A stretch of DNA of 64,000 nucleotides from Microvirga terrae. GTDB lineage: Bacteria; Pseudomonadota; Alphaproteobacteria; Rhizobiales; Beijerinckiaceae. The notes beneath the pieces are model-generated. The model ran no database searches. It was given only the letters and a program-made list of their open reading frames with translations, and was not told the origin of the DNA. This document shows positions 27,315 to 35,600 of this stretch, in pieces (position 1 is the first letter of the stretch; the number at the start of each line of letters is the position of its first letter). A program made the translations under genes and the position numbers. The DNA lies in the NCBI RefSeq assembly GCF_013307435.2, contig NZ_CP102845.1, forward strand, positions 248,001 through 312,000, given 5' to 3'.

Positions 27315-27740
27315 CGTCCTGCCGTGATCGTTCCGGCACAGGTCGTGATCGGCCAGTACCTGGATGATCCGGCACTCGCCCACCTGACCGTGCTGGCAAT
27401 CGTCCAGCATGTGCCGCAGCTCGGACCGGAGCAGCTCGAGCTGGGCGATGCGGCGCTCGACGCCCTCCAGATGCCGGATGACGATCCGGTCCGCCGGCTC
27501 GCAGGGCTGCTCCGGCCTGGCGCTCAGGCTCAGGAGCTCGCGGATGGCCTCGACCTCGAAGCCGAGCTCCCGCGCATGCCGGATGAAGCCGAGCCGCGCC
27601 ACGTGATCGGACCCGTAGCGGCGCTGCCGTCCCTCCGTGCGTGGCGGGGCCGGGAGAAGGCCGATCTGCTCGTAATAGCGGATGGTCGGTACTTTTACCG
27701 CGACCCGGCGCGCCAGTTCCCCGATCGACAGATCCGTCAT
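27309..27740 (-). CDS. MerR-family heavy-metal regulator
   Basis: A 143-residue MerR-type regulator. The N-terminal winged helix (IGELARRVAVKVPTIRYYEQIGLL) is followed by a dimerisation helix. Putative metal ligands are C80, C115, H117 and C123, resembling the ZntR/CadR/PbrR group, which has cysteines near 77-79, 112-115 and 119-124; an extra cysteine (C135) is present. It is divergent from a CDF metal exporter, its expected target. MerR proteins twist a long-spaced promoter to activate it. The metal cannot be fixed from sequence: zinc, cadmium or lead are candidates. Confidence 0.9.
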   Translation of the reverse strand: MTDLSIGELARRVAVKVPTIRYYEQIGLLPAPPRTEGRQRRYGSDHVARLGFIRHARELGFEVEAIRELLSLSARPEQPCEPADRIVIRHLEGVERRIAQLELLRSELRHMLDDCQHGQVGECRIIQVLADHDLCRNDHGRTG

Positions 27741-27747
27741 TTTTCCC

Positions 27748-27776
27748 TTGAACCTCTAGTCGCTAGAGATTGTACG
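27748..27776 (+). promoter_or_regulatory. MerR-type promoter/operator of the CDF gene
   Basis: A -35-like TTGAAC at 27748-27753 is followed at once by the inverted repeat CTCTAG-TCG-CTAGAG (27754-27768), then a TACGGC -10-like element from 27773, giving a 19-bp spacer. Dyads in the spacer of over-long promoters are the hallmark of MerR targets. It lies in the 67-bp gap between the divergent MerR and CDF genes. Confidence 0.6.
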
Positions 27777-27807
27777 GCTCTCCCGATCAGACGAAAAGGA
27801 GATTCGG

Positions 27808-28554
27808 ATGAGCGATCGTCACGACCATCGGCACGGAGCCTGCTGCTCCTCTCATGAGCACCATGAGCAAGAGTCCGCCGCTCATCCGGCGCGGGCGCAC
27901 GAACATGCGGAGGCCGCCTGCGGCTGCCATGGCGGCGTGCCGGTCTTCGACGGGGTCGACCCCCGCTACAAGCGGATCCTCTGGACCGTGATCGCGATCA
28001 ACGCCGCATTGTTCGTCACGGAGATCGTGGCCGGCCACCTCGCCCGTTCCCAGGCCCTGCAGGCCGACGCCCTCGACTTCCTCGGCGACACGGTCACCTA
28101 TGGCCTGAGTCTCGCGGTCATCGGCGCGTCCCTGCGGGTTCGCGCCACCGCGGCCCTGTTCAAGGGGATGAGCCTGTCGCTCATGGGCGCCTGGGTGTTG
28201 GGCTCCACGATCTACCATGTGCTGATTCTTGGCCTTCCCCGGGCCGAGATCATGGGCGGGATCGGGATTCTGGCGCTCGCCGCGAACCTCGCCAGCGTGC
28301 TCCTGCTGATGCGCTACAAGGACGGGGACGCCAATGTGCGCTCGGTCTGGCTGTGCTCGCGCAACGATGCCATCGGCAATGGGGTGGTCATGGCGGCCGC
28401 CCTCGCGGTCTGGGGCACCGCGAGCGCCTGGCCCGATCTGATCGTGGCCGGCCTCATGGCCGGCCTGTTCCTGTCCTCGGCGGTGCAGATCCTGCGCCAA
28501 GCCTGGGCCGAGTACCGGGATGCCGGCGCGGTCGCCCCGGCTCCGGCCGAGTGA
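27808..28554 (+). CDS. CDF-family metal cation exporter
   Basis: A 248-residue cation diffusion facilitator. The first 45 residues are rich in histidine and cysteine (HDHRHGACC, HEHHEQ, CGCH), a probable metal-handling tail. Transmembrane helices begin near residue 55. Paired ion-site aspartates are seen in ADALDFLGD (helix 2) and RNDAIGN (helix 5). The large cytoplasmic C-terminal domain common in CDF proteins is nearly absent, so this is a short form. The adjacent MerR regulator suggests induction by its substrate metal. Confidence 0.88.
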   Translation: MSDRHDHRHGACCSSHEHHEQESAAHPARAHEHAEAACGCHGGVPVFDGVDPRYKRILWTVIAINAALFVTEIVAGHLARSQALQADALDFLGDTVTYGLSLAVIGASLRVRATAALFKGMSLSLMGAWVLGSTIYHVLILGLPRAEIMGGIGILALAANLASVLLLMRYKDGDANVRSVWLCSRNDAIGNGVVMAAALAVWGTASAWPDLIVAGLMAGLFLSSAVQILRQAWAEYRDAGAVAPAPAE

Positions 28555-28582
28555 AATGAGGAGGGCCGGGCAGGCGGTCAGC

Positions 28583-28614
28583 GGAAGGCCACGGGACACC
28601 GGCCTTCCTTTTTT
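28583..28614 (+). terminator. Terminator after CDF gene
   Basis: GGAAGGCC at 28583-28590 pairs with GGCCTTCC at 28601-28608, followed by six T. It closes the CDF transcript 28 bp after its stop and insulates the RTX gene that follows. Confidence 0.85.
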
Positions 28615-28673
28615 ATACGTAATAACATAAACACATGCTCCAGGCCGCCATTTCAGACCGCCGGGGCACATTC

Positions 28674-30869
28674 ATGACCAATCACATTTACGACTCGATC
28701 GACGATCTGCCGACACCTGGCACCGACGCGCTGATCCAGCTGACGGATACGATCACCGGGAGCACGATCATCGACATGACGCTCGAGGCCGTCACCGGAA
28801 CCATCTTCCAGGCCGCGAGCAAGCAGCGCGTCACCATCGGGAGCAACGGCTCCATCCGGGGAGACATTTACGGCCTGAACCTCCAGGGGCTCGGCAGCAC
28901 GGTGATCAACGACGGGGTGATCGGCCAGATCGCCACCCCGACAAGCGATTTCACGACCGATGTCGGCATCCGGTTTTCCGGCGCCGGACCGGGCTCGGTC
29001 ACCAACCTCCAGGTCATCAAGGGCGCCATCGGCATCGAGATCGCTTCGACATCGACTGCGGCCAAGCTGGAGCTGATCAATTCCGGCATGATCGAGACCA
29101 CAGGGCTTGCCGTTGTCGGCGCCCACGGAGGCGACCGGATCGTCAACACCGGCACCCTCAGGACCACCGCCACGAATGGGATCGCCCTTGACCTGGGAGC
29201 CGGCGATGACCTCTATGACGGCCGGTCCGGAACGGTGGGTGGGATCGTCAAGCTGGGAGACGACAACGACGTTGCCTATGGCGGGGCCGGAAACGAGACG
29301 ATTTCCGGCGGAAAAGGAAGCAATGTCGTCGACGGTGGCGACGGTAACGACAGCTTTATCGTCGGGGACGGATACAACACCATCAATGGCGCCAGCGGCA
29401 CAGACACGGTCGATTATTCGAACGCGACGTCGACCACGACTCCGCAGAGCGGCTTCACCATCAATCTGACGTCCGGTTCGTCCTACGGCAACGGGACTTC
29501 CGACGTGCTCAGCAGCATCGAGAATGTCATTGGAAGCGCTTTCGCCGACACGATCACGGGCAATTTTCTCGCCAACAGCATCATCGGGGGCAATGGCGAC
29601 GATACGCTGGACGGAGGGACCGGCGACGATACCCTGGACGGCGGTGACGGCAACAACACCCTCCGTTTCACGGGGTCGACCGCGGTGACTGCAGACCTCT
29701 CGAAAGTGGATCCGCAGAATACGGGATACGGCAACGACAAGCTGATCAACATCCGAAACCTGGAAGGCGCCTCGGGCGGCGATCAGCTCACGGGCGACCA
29801 GCATGCCAACCGGCTCGACGGCAAAAGCGGCAACGATACGCTCGCGGGCAGGGAGGGCAACGACACGCTCTTGGGCGAAGCCGGCAACGACACGCTCGAG
29901 GGCGGCGCAGGCAACGACACGCTCGACGGCGGCAGCGGCACGGATACGGCGCAATTCTCCGGCGCAAGGGCCAGTTACAGCATCGTAACCGGCCCCGAAG
30001 GGGTCATAATCACCGACACGACCGGACAGGACGGTGCCGACCTCCTCAAGGACATCCGGTTCGCCAAGTTCGGTGACCAGACGGTTGCGCTCGTCAATGG
30101 CAGCCCGACGAGCATCTCGCCTTCCAGTGCCAGCGTCTCCGAAAGCGCTGTCATTGGCGCAACGGTGGCGACTTTGTTCGGCTCGGATCCAGACGGTGAC
30201 AGCCTGACCTTCACCCTGTTGGCGGATGCAGGAGGCCTGTTCGGCATCAGCGACGGCAAGCTCGTCGTCAGAAATGCCCTCGACTACGAGACCGCGACGC
30301 AGCACGTCGTCACCGTCAAGGCTTCCGATGCCTGGGGCGGCGAGTTCACCAGGAGCCTGACGATTTCCGTCAGGAACAACACGACCGAGACGATGCCGAT
30401 CACCAGGTCAGGTACGGCGGCAGCGGACCAGCTGACGGGAGAATCGGGCAACGATCGGCTCTCGGGCCTGGCGGGCAACGATACGCTCTTCGGCGAAATC
30501 GGCGCCGACACGCTCATCGGCGGCGCGGGCAACGACACCCTCGTCGGCGGAGACGGGAGCGACGTCTTCCTGTTCGACAAGAAGCCGAACGTGAAGTCGA
30601 ACCTCGACTACATCCAGGATTTCGTGCCGAAGGACGACGTCATTCACCTGTCGCGGCACGCCTTCTCCAAGATCTCCAAAGGCACCCTGTCGAAGAAGGC
30701 CTTTGTCGTCGGGGATCACTTCAAGGACAAGGACGACCGGGTCCTGTACCTCAAGAGCGCCGGCGCGCTCTTCTACGATCCGGACGGGTCGGGTCCCGCG
30801 AAGGCGGTTCAGTTCGCCACCATCACGAGGAAGATCCCGATCTCCCACAAGGATTTCTTCATCGTCTGA
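28674..30869 (+). CDS. RTX-repeat calcium-binding protein with cadherin-like domain
   Basis: A 731-residue probable secreted protein. The first 180 residues are beta-rich, suggesting a beta-helix. RTX nonapeptide repeats (GGxGxDxL type) occur at about 200-235, 300-330 and 370-430, and again at 584-630. A cadherin-like beta-sandwich (about 482-575) lies between. The last about 95 residues end in HKDFFIV, the kind of hydrophobic tail that type I secretion signals have. No ABC exporter or membrane-fusion gene is nearby. Codon and base use are less GC-rich than the neighbours. The ATG at 28674 is used although an in-frame ATG at 28635 exists; neither has a strong ribosome site. Confidence 0.85.
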   Translation: MTNHIYDSIDDLPTPGTDALIQLTDTITGSTIIDMTLEAVTGTIFQAASKQRVTIGSNGSIRGDIYGLNLQGLGSTVINDGVIGQIATPTSDFTTDVGIRFSGAGPGSVTNLQVIKGAIGIEIASTSTAAKLELINSGMIETTGLAVVGAHGGDRIVNTGTLRTTATNGIALDLGAGDDLYDGRSGTVGGIVKLGDDNDVAYGGAGNETISGGKGSNVVDGGDGNDSFIVGDGYNTINGASGTDTVDYSNATSTTTPQSGFTINLTSGSSYGNGTSDVLSSIENVIGSAFADTITGNFLANSIIGGNGDDTLDGGTGDDTLDGGDGNNTLRFTGSTAVTADLSKVDPQNTGYGNDKLINIRNLEGASGGDQLTGDQHANRLDGKSGNDTLAGREGNDTLLGEAGNDTLEGGAGNDTLDGGSGTDTAQFSGARASYSIVTGPEGVIITDTTGQDGADLLKDIRFAKFGDQTVALVNGSPTSISPSSASVSESAVIGATVATLFGSDPDGDSLTFTLLADAGGLFGISDGKLVVRNALDYETATQHVVTVKASDAWGGEFTRSLTISVRNNTTETMPITRSGTAAADQLTGESGNDRLSGLAGNDTLFGEIGADTLIGGAGNDTLVGGDGSDVFLFDKKPNVKSNLDYIQDFVPKDDVIHLSRHAFSKISKGTLSKKAFVVGDHFKDKDDRVLYLKSAGALFYDPDGSGPAKAVQFATITRKIPISHKDFFIV

Positions 30870-30881
30870 GGGCTGGCGACG

Positions 30882-30911
30882 AAAAAGCCCGGCTCACCCT
30901 GTGAGCCGGGC
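30882..30911 (-). terminator. Terminator of ppa
   Basis: A perfect 11-bp stem (30887-30897 with 30901-30911) with a 3-nt loop ends in five T on the minus strand, 43 bp after the ppa stop. On the plus strand no T-run follows, so it mainly serves ppa, though the stem may also slow readthrough from the RTX gene. Confidence 0.85.
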
Positions 30912-30953
30912 CCGATGCCTCACGACCGACGAAAGGGCCGGCGCTTGCGTGGA

Positions 30954-31493
30954 TCAGCGCTTCGCGTCCGCCTTTGCGCGCTCGATTCCCTCGATGATCA
31001 GGCGGCGGGCCTCTTCGGCATCGCCCCAGCGGATGATCTTGGCCCATTTGCCGGGCTCGAGATCCTTGTAGTGCTCGAAGAAGTGCTCGATCTGCTTGAT
31101 GGTGATCTCCGGCAGGTCCGTGTAGGTGGCCACCCGGTCGTAGCGCTGGGTCAGCTTGCTCGACGGAACCGCGATGATCTTCTCGTCCTGGCCGCCGTCG
31201 TCCTCCATCACGAGAACGCCCACGGGCCGCACGTTCATGACGGCGCCCGGCGCGATCGCGCGGGTGTTGGCGACGAGCACGTCGCAGGGGTCGCCGTCGC
31301 CCGAGAGCGTGTGGGGGATGAAGCCGTAATTCCCGGGATACCGCATCGACGTGTAGAGGAAGCGGTCGACGAAGAGCGTGCCGGATTCCTTGTCCATCTC
31401 GTACTTGATGGGTTCGCCGCCGAGCGGCACTTCGATCACGACGTTCACGTCGTCCGGCGGGTTCTTTCCAATCTTGATCGCATCAAGGCGCAT
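30954..31493 (-). CDS. ppa: Inorganic pyrophosphatase (family I)
   Basis: A 179-residue soluble family I pyrophosphatase, which splits pyrophosphate and pulls biosynthetic reactions forward. Active-site elements are YEMDKESG near residue 31, [24 protein letters not shown] (about 54-76), where the metal-binding aspartates lie, and the [14 protein letters not shown] segment near 103. Length is normal. GGAG precedes the ATG at 31493 by 9-10 bp. It lies between the two RTX genes on the opposite strand. Confidence 0.97.
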   Translation of the reverse strand: MRLDAIKIGKNPPDDVNVVIEVPLGGEPIKYEMDKESGTLFVDRFLYTSMRYPGNYGFIPHTLSGDGDPCDVLVANTRAIAPGAVMNVRPVGVLVMEDDGGQDEKIIAVPSSKLTQRYDRVATYTDLPEITIKQIEHFFEHYKDLEPGKWAKIIRWGDAEEARRLIIEGIERAKADAKR

Positions 31494-31660
31494 AGAGCTG
31501 TTCTCCGGAACAAGGCTTGAAGCATCGTCCCGGTCGAGGCTCTCTCCCAGGGGAGGAGGCCGTCACGCCGGAACAACGGGGCAGAAGATCGTCTCGAGAG
31601 CGGCTCGAACCGATAGGCCGGACGACCGCTTTCTGGAGCCTGGATGCCTCACTAGAGCAT

Positions 31661-31681
31661 TGGGTTCAAAAGGGGAACCCA
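31661..31681. repeat. Hairpin with CTAGAGCAT flank
   Basis: TGGGTTC at 31661-31667 pairs with GAACCCA at 31675-31681. The flank CTAGAGCAT (31653-31661) is the reverse of the GATGCTCTAG end seen at the 51539-51590 repeat, so this may be a worn copy of that family. It is in the 282-bp gap between ppa and a GNAT gene, which holds nothing else recognisable. Confidence 0.4.
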
Positions 31682-31775
31682 TTTTCAGGCGCGACGGGAC
31701 GCGCCGTGTATCGCGAAACCGGGACCGGTCCTGAGATCCTGAAACAGGGTATCGCGCCGGCGGCCTCGGACGTCG

Positions 31776-32282
31776 TCAGCGAAAGAGGTACGCGACCTTG
31801 GCGAGCGGCTTCTGGCCGATGCGCTCCTCGACGTGGGCGACCGTGCGTCCGCCCATGCTCTCGTAGAACGCGCAGGCGCGCTCGTTGTCCTCGAGCGCCC
31901 AGACGACGACCCGGTCCAACCCCCGATCCTTGAGATCGTTGCGCACCGCATTGAACAGGCGCCGGCCGAAGCCGATGCCCTGGTATTCGGGCAGCAGATA
32001 GAGCTCGTCGATCTCGCCGTTCGCGGGCAGCGACCGGTCGCGGCAGCGGCCGTAGGAGGCATAGCCGACCGCGCCCTCGCCGATGTCGAGCACCACGAGC
32101 GGGCGACCGCGCGACACGGTGGAGCGCCACCAGCGCGGGCTGCGCCGGGAGAACATCTTGTCGAGCGTCACGCCCGGAATGATCCCGAGATAGGCCTCCC
32201 GCCAGGCTGCGTCGAAGACCCGCGAGAGGGCCGGGGCGTCATCGGGCTTGGCGTGACGGATACTGACGAGAAGGTCGCTCAT
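31776..32282 (-). CDS. GNAT-family N-acetyltransferase
   Basis: A 168-residue GNAT protein that transfers an acetyl group from acetyl-CoA to an unknown amine. The acetyl-CoA loop is seen in the segment LLPEYQGIGFGRRLF near residue 97 (Q/RxxGxG/A pattern), followed by the NERACAFYESMGG helix typical of the fold's end. The ATG at 32282 is preferred over a GTG two codons upstream. A CtrA-type box lies 53 bp upstream. No substrate clue comes from neighbours. Confidence 0.88.
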   Translation of the reverse strand: MSDLLVSIRHAKPDDAPALSRVFDAAWREAYLGIIPGVTLDKMFSRRSPRWWRSTVSRGRPLVVLDIGEGAVGYASYGRCRDRSLPANGEIDELYLLPEYQGIGFGRRLFNAVRNDLKDRGLDRVVVWALEDNERACAFYESMGGRTVAHVEERIGQKPLAKVAYLFR

Positions 32283-32686
32283 GGACACGAAGGCGGCGAG
32301 AGGAAGGTCAGGACCGAGTGTCCGCCCGGCAGGGTTAACGGGGCCTTAACGGCGGCTCCCGTTTGGCTGCGAAACCTAGGCTTTATAGGCGGTTGGCCGG
32401 ATGCCTGGGGTGGGCAAAAGGACGCAAGGAGGATCACATCGTCCGGTCCGATGTGGCTCTCGTTTTGATGGGTGGTCTGGGATTAGGACGCCCAAGCGGG
32501 CTTGCTGCCGGCGATCAATGATCTGACCCGCGTCACCTTCCCTAAAGAAATGAAGGGTTGAAAACCCGGGATAGATCGATACATAGTCTCGTCATTCGAA
32601 ACGTTATAACGATTGTGTTCCGGCGCACCGACCGCTCACGCGGCAATGGCTAAAGCCCGGTCGATCCAATCGAAGAGGAGACAGTC
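32283..32686. other. 404-bp intergenic region between GNAT and RTX genes
   Basis: Besides the CtrA-type box at 32335-32349, it holds a perfect 10-bp palindrome CGTTATAACG at 32602-32611, 76 bp before the RTX start, in an AT-rich patch that suits a promoter or operator. No open frame with coding character was found. Confidence 0.5.
32335..32349. promoter_or_regulatory. CtrA-type box upstream of GNAT gene
   Basis: TTAA at 32335-32338 and TTAA at 32346-32349 are separated by 7 bp, and the second half reads TTAAC as in strong sites. It is 53 bp upstream of the GNAT start and 338 bp before the RTX gene on the other strand. Which gene it serves is unknown. Confidence 0.5.
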
Positions 32687-35600
32687 ATGGCTGAGCTGGC
32701 GACGTGGGGTCCACAATTATCCTTCCCAAAAGGCAGCGCGAGGCAGACGCAGCTGCAGGATGGCCGCATCCTTCTGACATGGGCGGACGTCGACACCGTG
32801 CGAGCGTCGATCCTGAATGCCGATGGATCGGTCGCAACGCCGGCCTTCACTGTGAGTGGACGGCAGGACACCGCCCGAACTCCGGAACCGGTCGTTCTCA
32901 GCAACGGCGACTTCGTGGTCGTTTACAGTCAGAGGAATCCCACCACCGCCTGGAACCTTGTTTGGCACCGGTTCACGGCCGACGGCGTCTCTCTCGGGGA
33001 GGCGGCCATTCAGAAAAATGAGAGCATTTCTCCTGATGAAAGAGTCGTGGCGACGAACAGCGGTGGATTCGTCATTACCTACGTCAACGAAGGGGCCGGC
33101 GGCTCTTCCCACGGGTTAGGCCAGATCGTGGTCGATGCTCTGGGGAACACGACCGAATCCCTTTTCTATCCGCCGAATTCCGACAGGACAAACGTCTTTT
33201 CCCTTCGGGATACGGAAGCTCTTTCCAACGGTACGTATATCACTCTCGTAAACCATTACTTCAACAATGGGACGACGATCGGTTTCGATATCCGTCTGAG
33301 CAATGGAACCACCATCGGGAATTACAGGACCGTTTCTGCCTCTACCGGCAATCAATCGGGCGCGGCCAAAGTGGTTGCGTTGAGCACGGGCCAGTTTGCC
33401 ATCGTGTGGATTTCGCCCGATAATAAACTCGTCGGGCAGATCTTCGACGGAGGAGGAAGCCCCGCCGGCGCCGTATTGGTCATTGACGATGCAATCTCAA
33501 GTTCTACCAATTTCAATCTAGCCGCAGTCCCTGGCGGGAAATTTGCCATTGGTTACGCCGAAGGCGGAACCATGTTCGTCAATGTGATCAACGCTGCGGG
33601 ACAGGTTGAAAGCAGTTCGACCACAAGTCACGTTGGCTTGGCTCCCACACCGGCTCTGACAAGCCTTAAGGACGGCCGCTTGATAGCCAATTGGAACGAC
33701 GCTCACAATATCCGAGCGTTGATCCTCGATCCGCGCGATCAGCGCGTGAATTGGACCGGCGACGATAACGCTCAGCAATACGGCGGAACGCGGTTCGGCG
33801 ACAATCTGCGCGGCGCCGGCGGCAACGACAAGCTGTTCGGGTCGGACGGGAACGACAACCTGAACGGAGGCGCAGGCAGCGATGTCCTCGACGGCGGTGA
33901 CGGGTGGGATCTCGCCACCTACATCGACACGCCGGACGCGCAGGGCGGCGTGATCATCGATCTCTCCGACAATTCGAACAATGGCGGCGCGGCGGCCGGG
34001 GACGTTCTGATCGGCATCGAAAGCGTGCAGGGCACCAATCAGGGCGACACCCTCACCAGCATCCAGGGGGGGCCGAACGGAAGCGGCTCGGAACTGCACG
34101 GCGCCGGCGGGAGCGATGTCCTCAAAGGCCAGAATGGCGGCGACCGGCTGTATGGCGAAGCGGGCGACGATATCCTGGAGGGTGGCGCCGGCGCCGACAT
34201 CTTGGATGGCGGCGACGGCTGGGATCTCGTCACCTACATCAACACCACAGGCCAGGGGGTGATTGTCAACCTCACCACCAACCAGAACGGCGGCGGGGCG
34301 GCGGGCGACACGCTGACCGGGGTCGACGTGGTGCAGGGCACCAACCAGGCCGATACGCTGACCAGCATCGACCGGGGCGGCGGCACCGGGGCAGAACTGC
34401 ACGGAGCCGGCGGCAATGACACCCTCATCGGCAAGAGCGGCGGCGACCGGCTGTATGGCGAAGCCGGCGATGACGTCCTGGAGGGCGGCGCGGGCAGCGA
34501 CGTGCTCGACGGCGGCATCGGTTGGGATGTCGTCACCTACATCAACACCACCGGCCAAGGCGTGACGGTCGACCTCTCGAGCCAAGCCAACAATGCCGGC
34601 GGCGCATTGGGCGACACGCTGTCCGGCATCGAGGTCGTGCAGGGCACCAACCAGGCCGACACGCTGATCAGCATCGACCGGGGCGGCGGCAACGGCGCTG
34701 AGCTGCACGGAGCCGGCGGGGCTGATACCCTCACCGGCAAGGGCGGCGGCGACCGGCTCTTTGGCGAAGCGGGCAACGACATCCTGCGGGGCGCCGGCGG
34801 CGGCGACGTCCTCGACGGCGGCGCCGACAGCGACACGGCCGTGTTCTCCGGCCAGCGCAGCGCCTACACGATCACCGACAACCACGACGGCACCTTCACG
34901 GTCACGGGCCTCGACGGCGTCGACAGGCTCACGAATATCGAGTTCGTGCAGTTCGACGACGTCACCGAGACCCTCACGGCCGGGACAGAGAACCATGATC
35001 CGGATCGCCTCACCTTCCTGGACGACGGCACCACGGCGAGCGTTAACGCGGACGCCGTCGCCCCGGTGCTCGGAGAGCTCAAGGGGCACGACCCGGATAC
35101 CGGCCAGACCCTGACCTTCGCGATCGACCTGTCCGACGCGAACCAGGGCAGGTTCACGATCACGAACGGCAACAGGCTGTCCGTCGCCTCGGGCACGCTG
35201 GACGCCGGCACCTACACGGTGAAGGTGCGGGTGTCCGACGGCCACGGCGGCGCGCTGGTGAAGGATTTCACCATCGTCAGCAATCCCGTGGTGAACGGCA
35301 ACCATGCCCCGTCGACGCTTCGCCTCAACGGCGGCACGGATGTTTCGATCAACGAGAACGCAGCCTTTGCCGGCACCTTGTCGGCGCAGGATTCGGACGG
35401 CGACAATCTGACCTGGAGCTTCGTCGACGGCATCGTCGGCAACGCCAACGGCCTGTTCGAGATCGACAACACGGGCACCGGCAACAAGCTTCTCAAACTG
35501 AAGGCCGGGATCGACTACGAGGCTCTGCCGGCCGGCCAGAAATACCTCATGGTCTACCTGAACGCGTCCGACGGCAAGCCGGGCGGGACCAGCGCCCTGC

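Noticed and set aside
31661..31690. Hairpin followed by TTTT considered as a terminator
   Set aside because: No plus-strand gene ends upstream, and on the minus strand no T-run follows the stem; it fits a worn repeat better.
33839..34830. Tandem repeats that could suggest a CRISPR array
   Set aside because: The period is over 300 bp, the frame stays open and the units encode RTX repeats; no short repeat with unique spacers is present.
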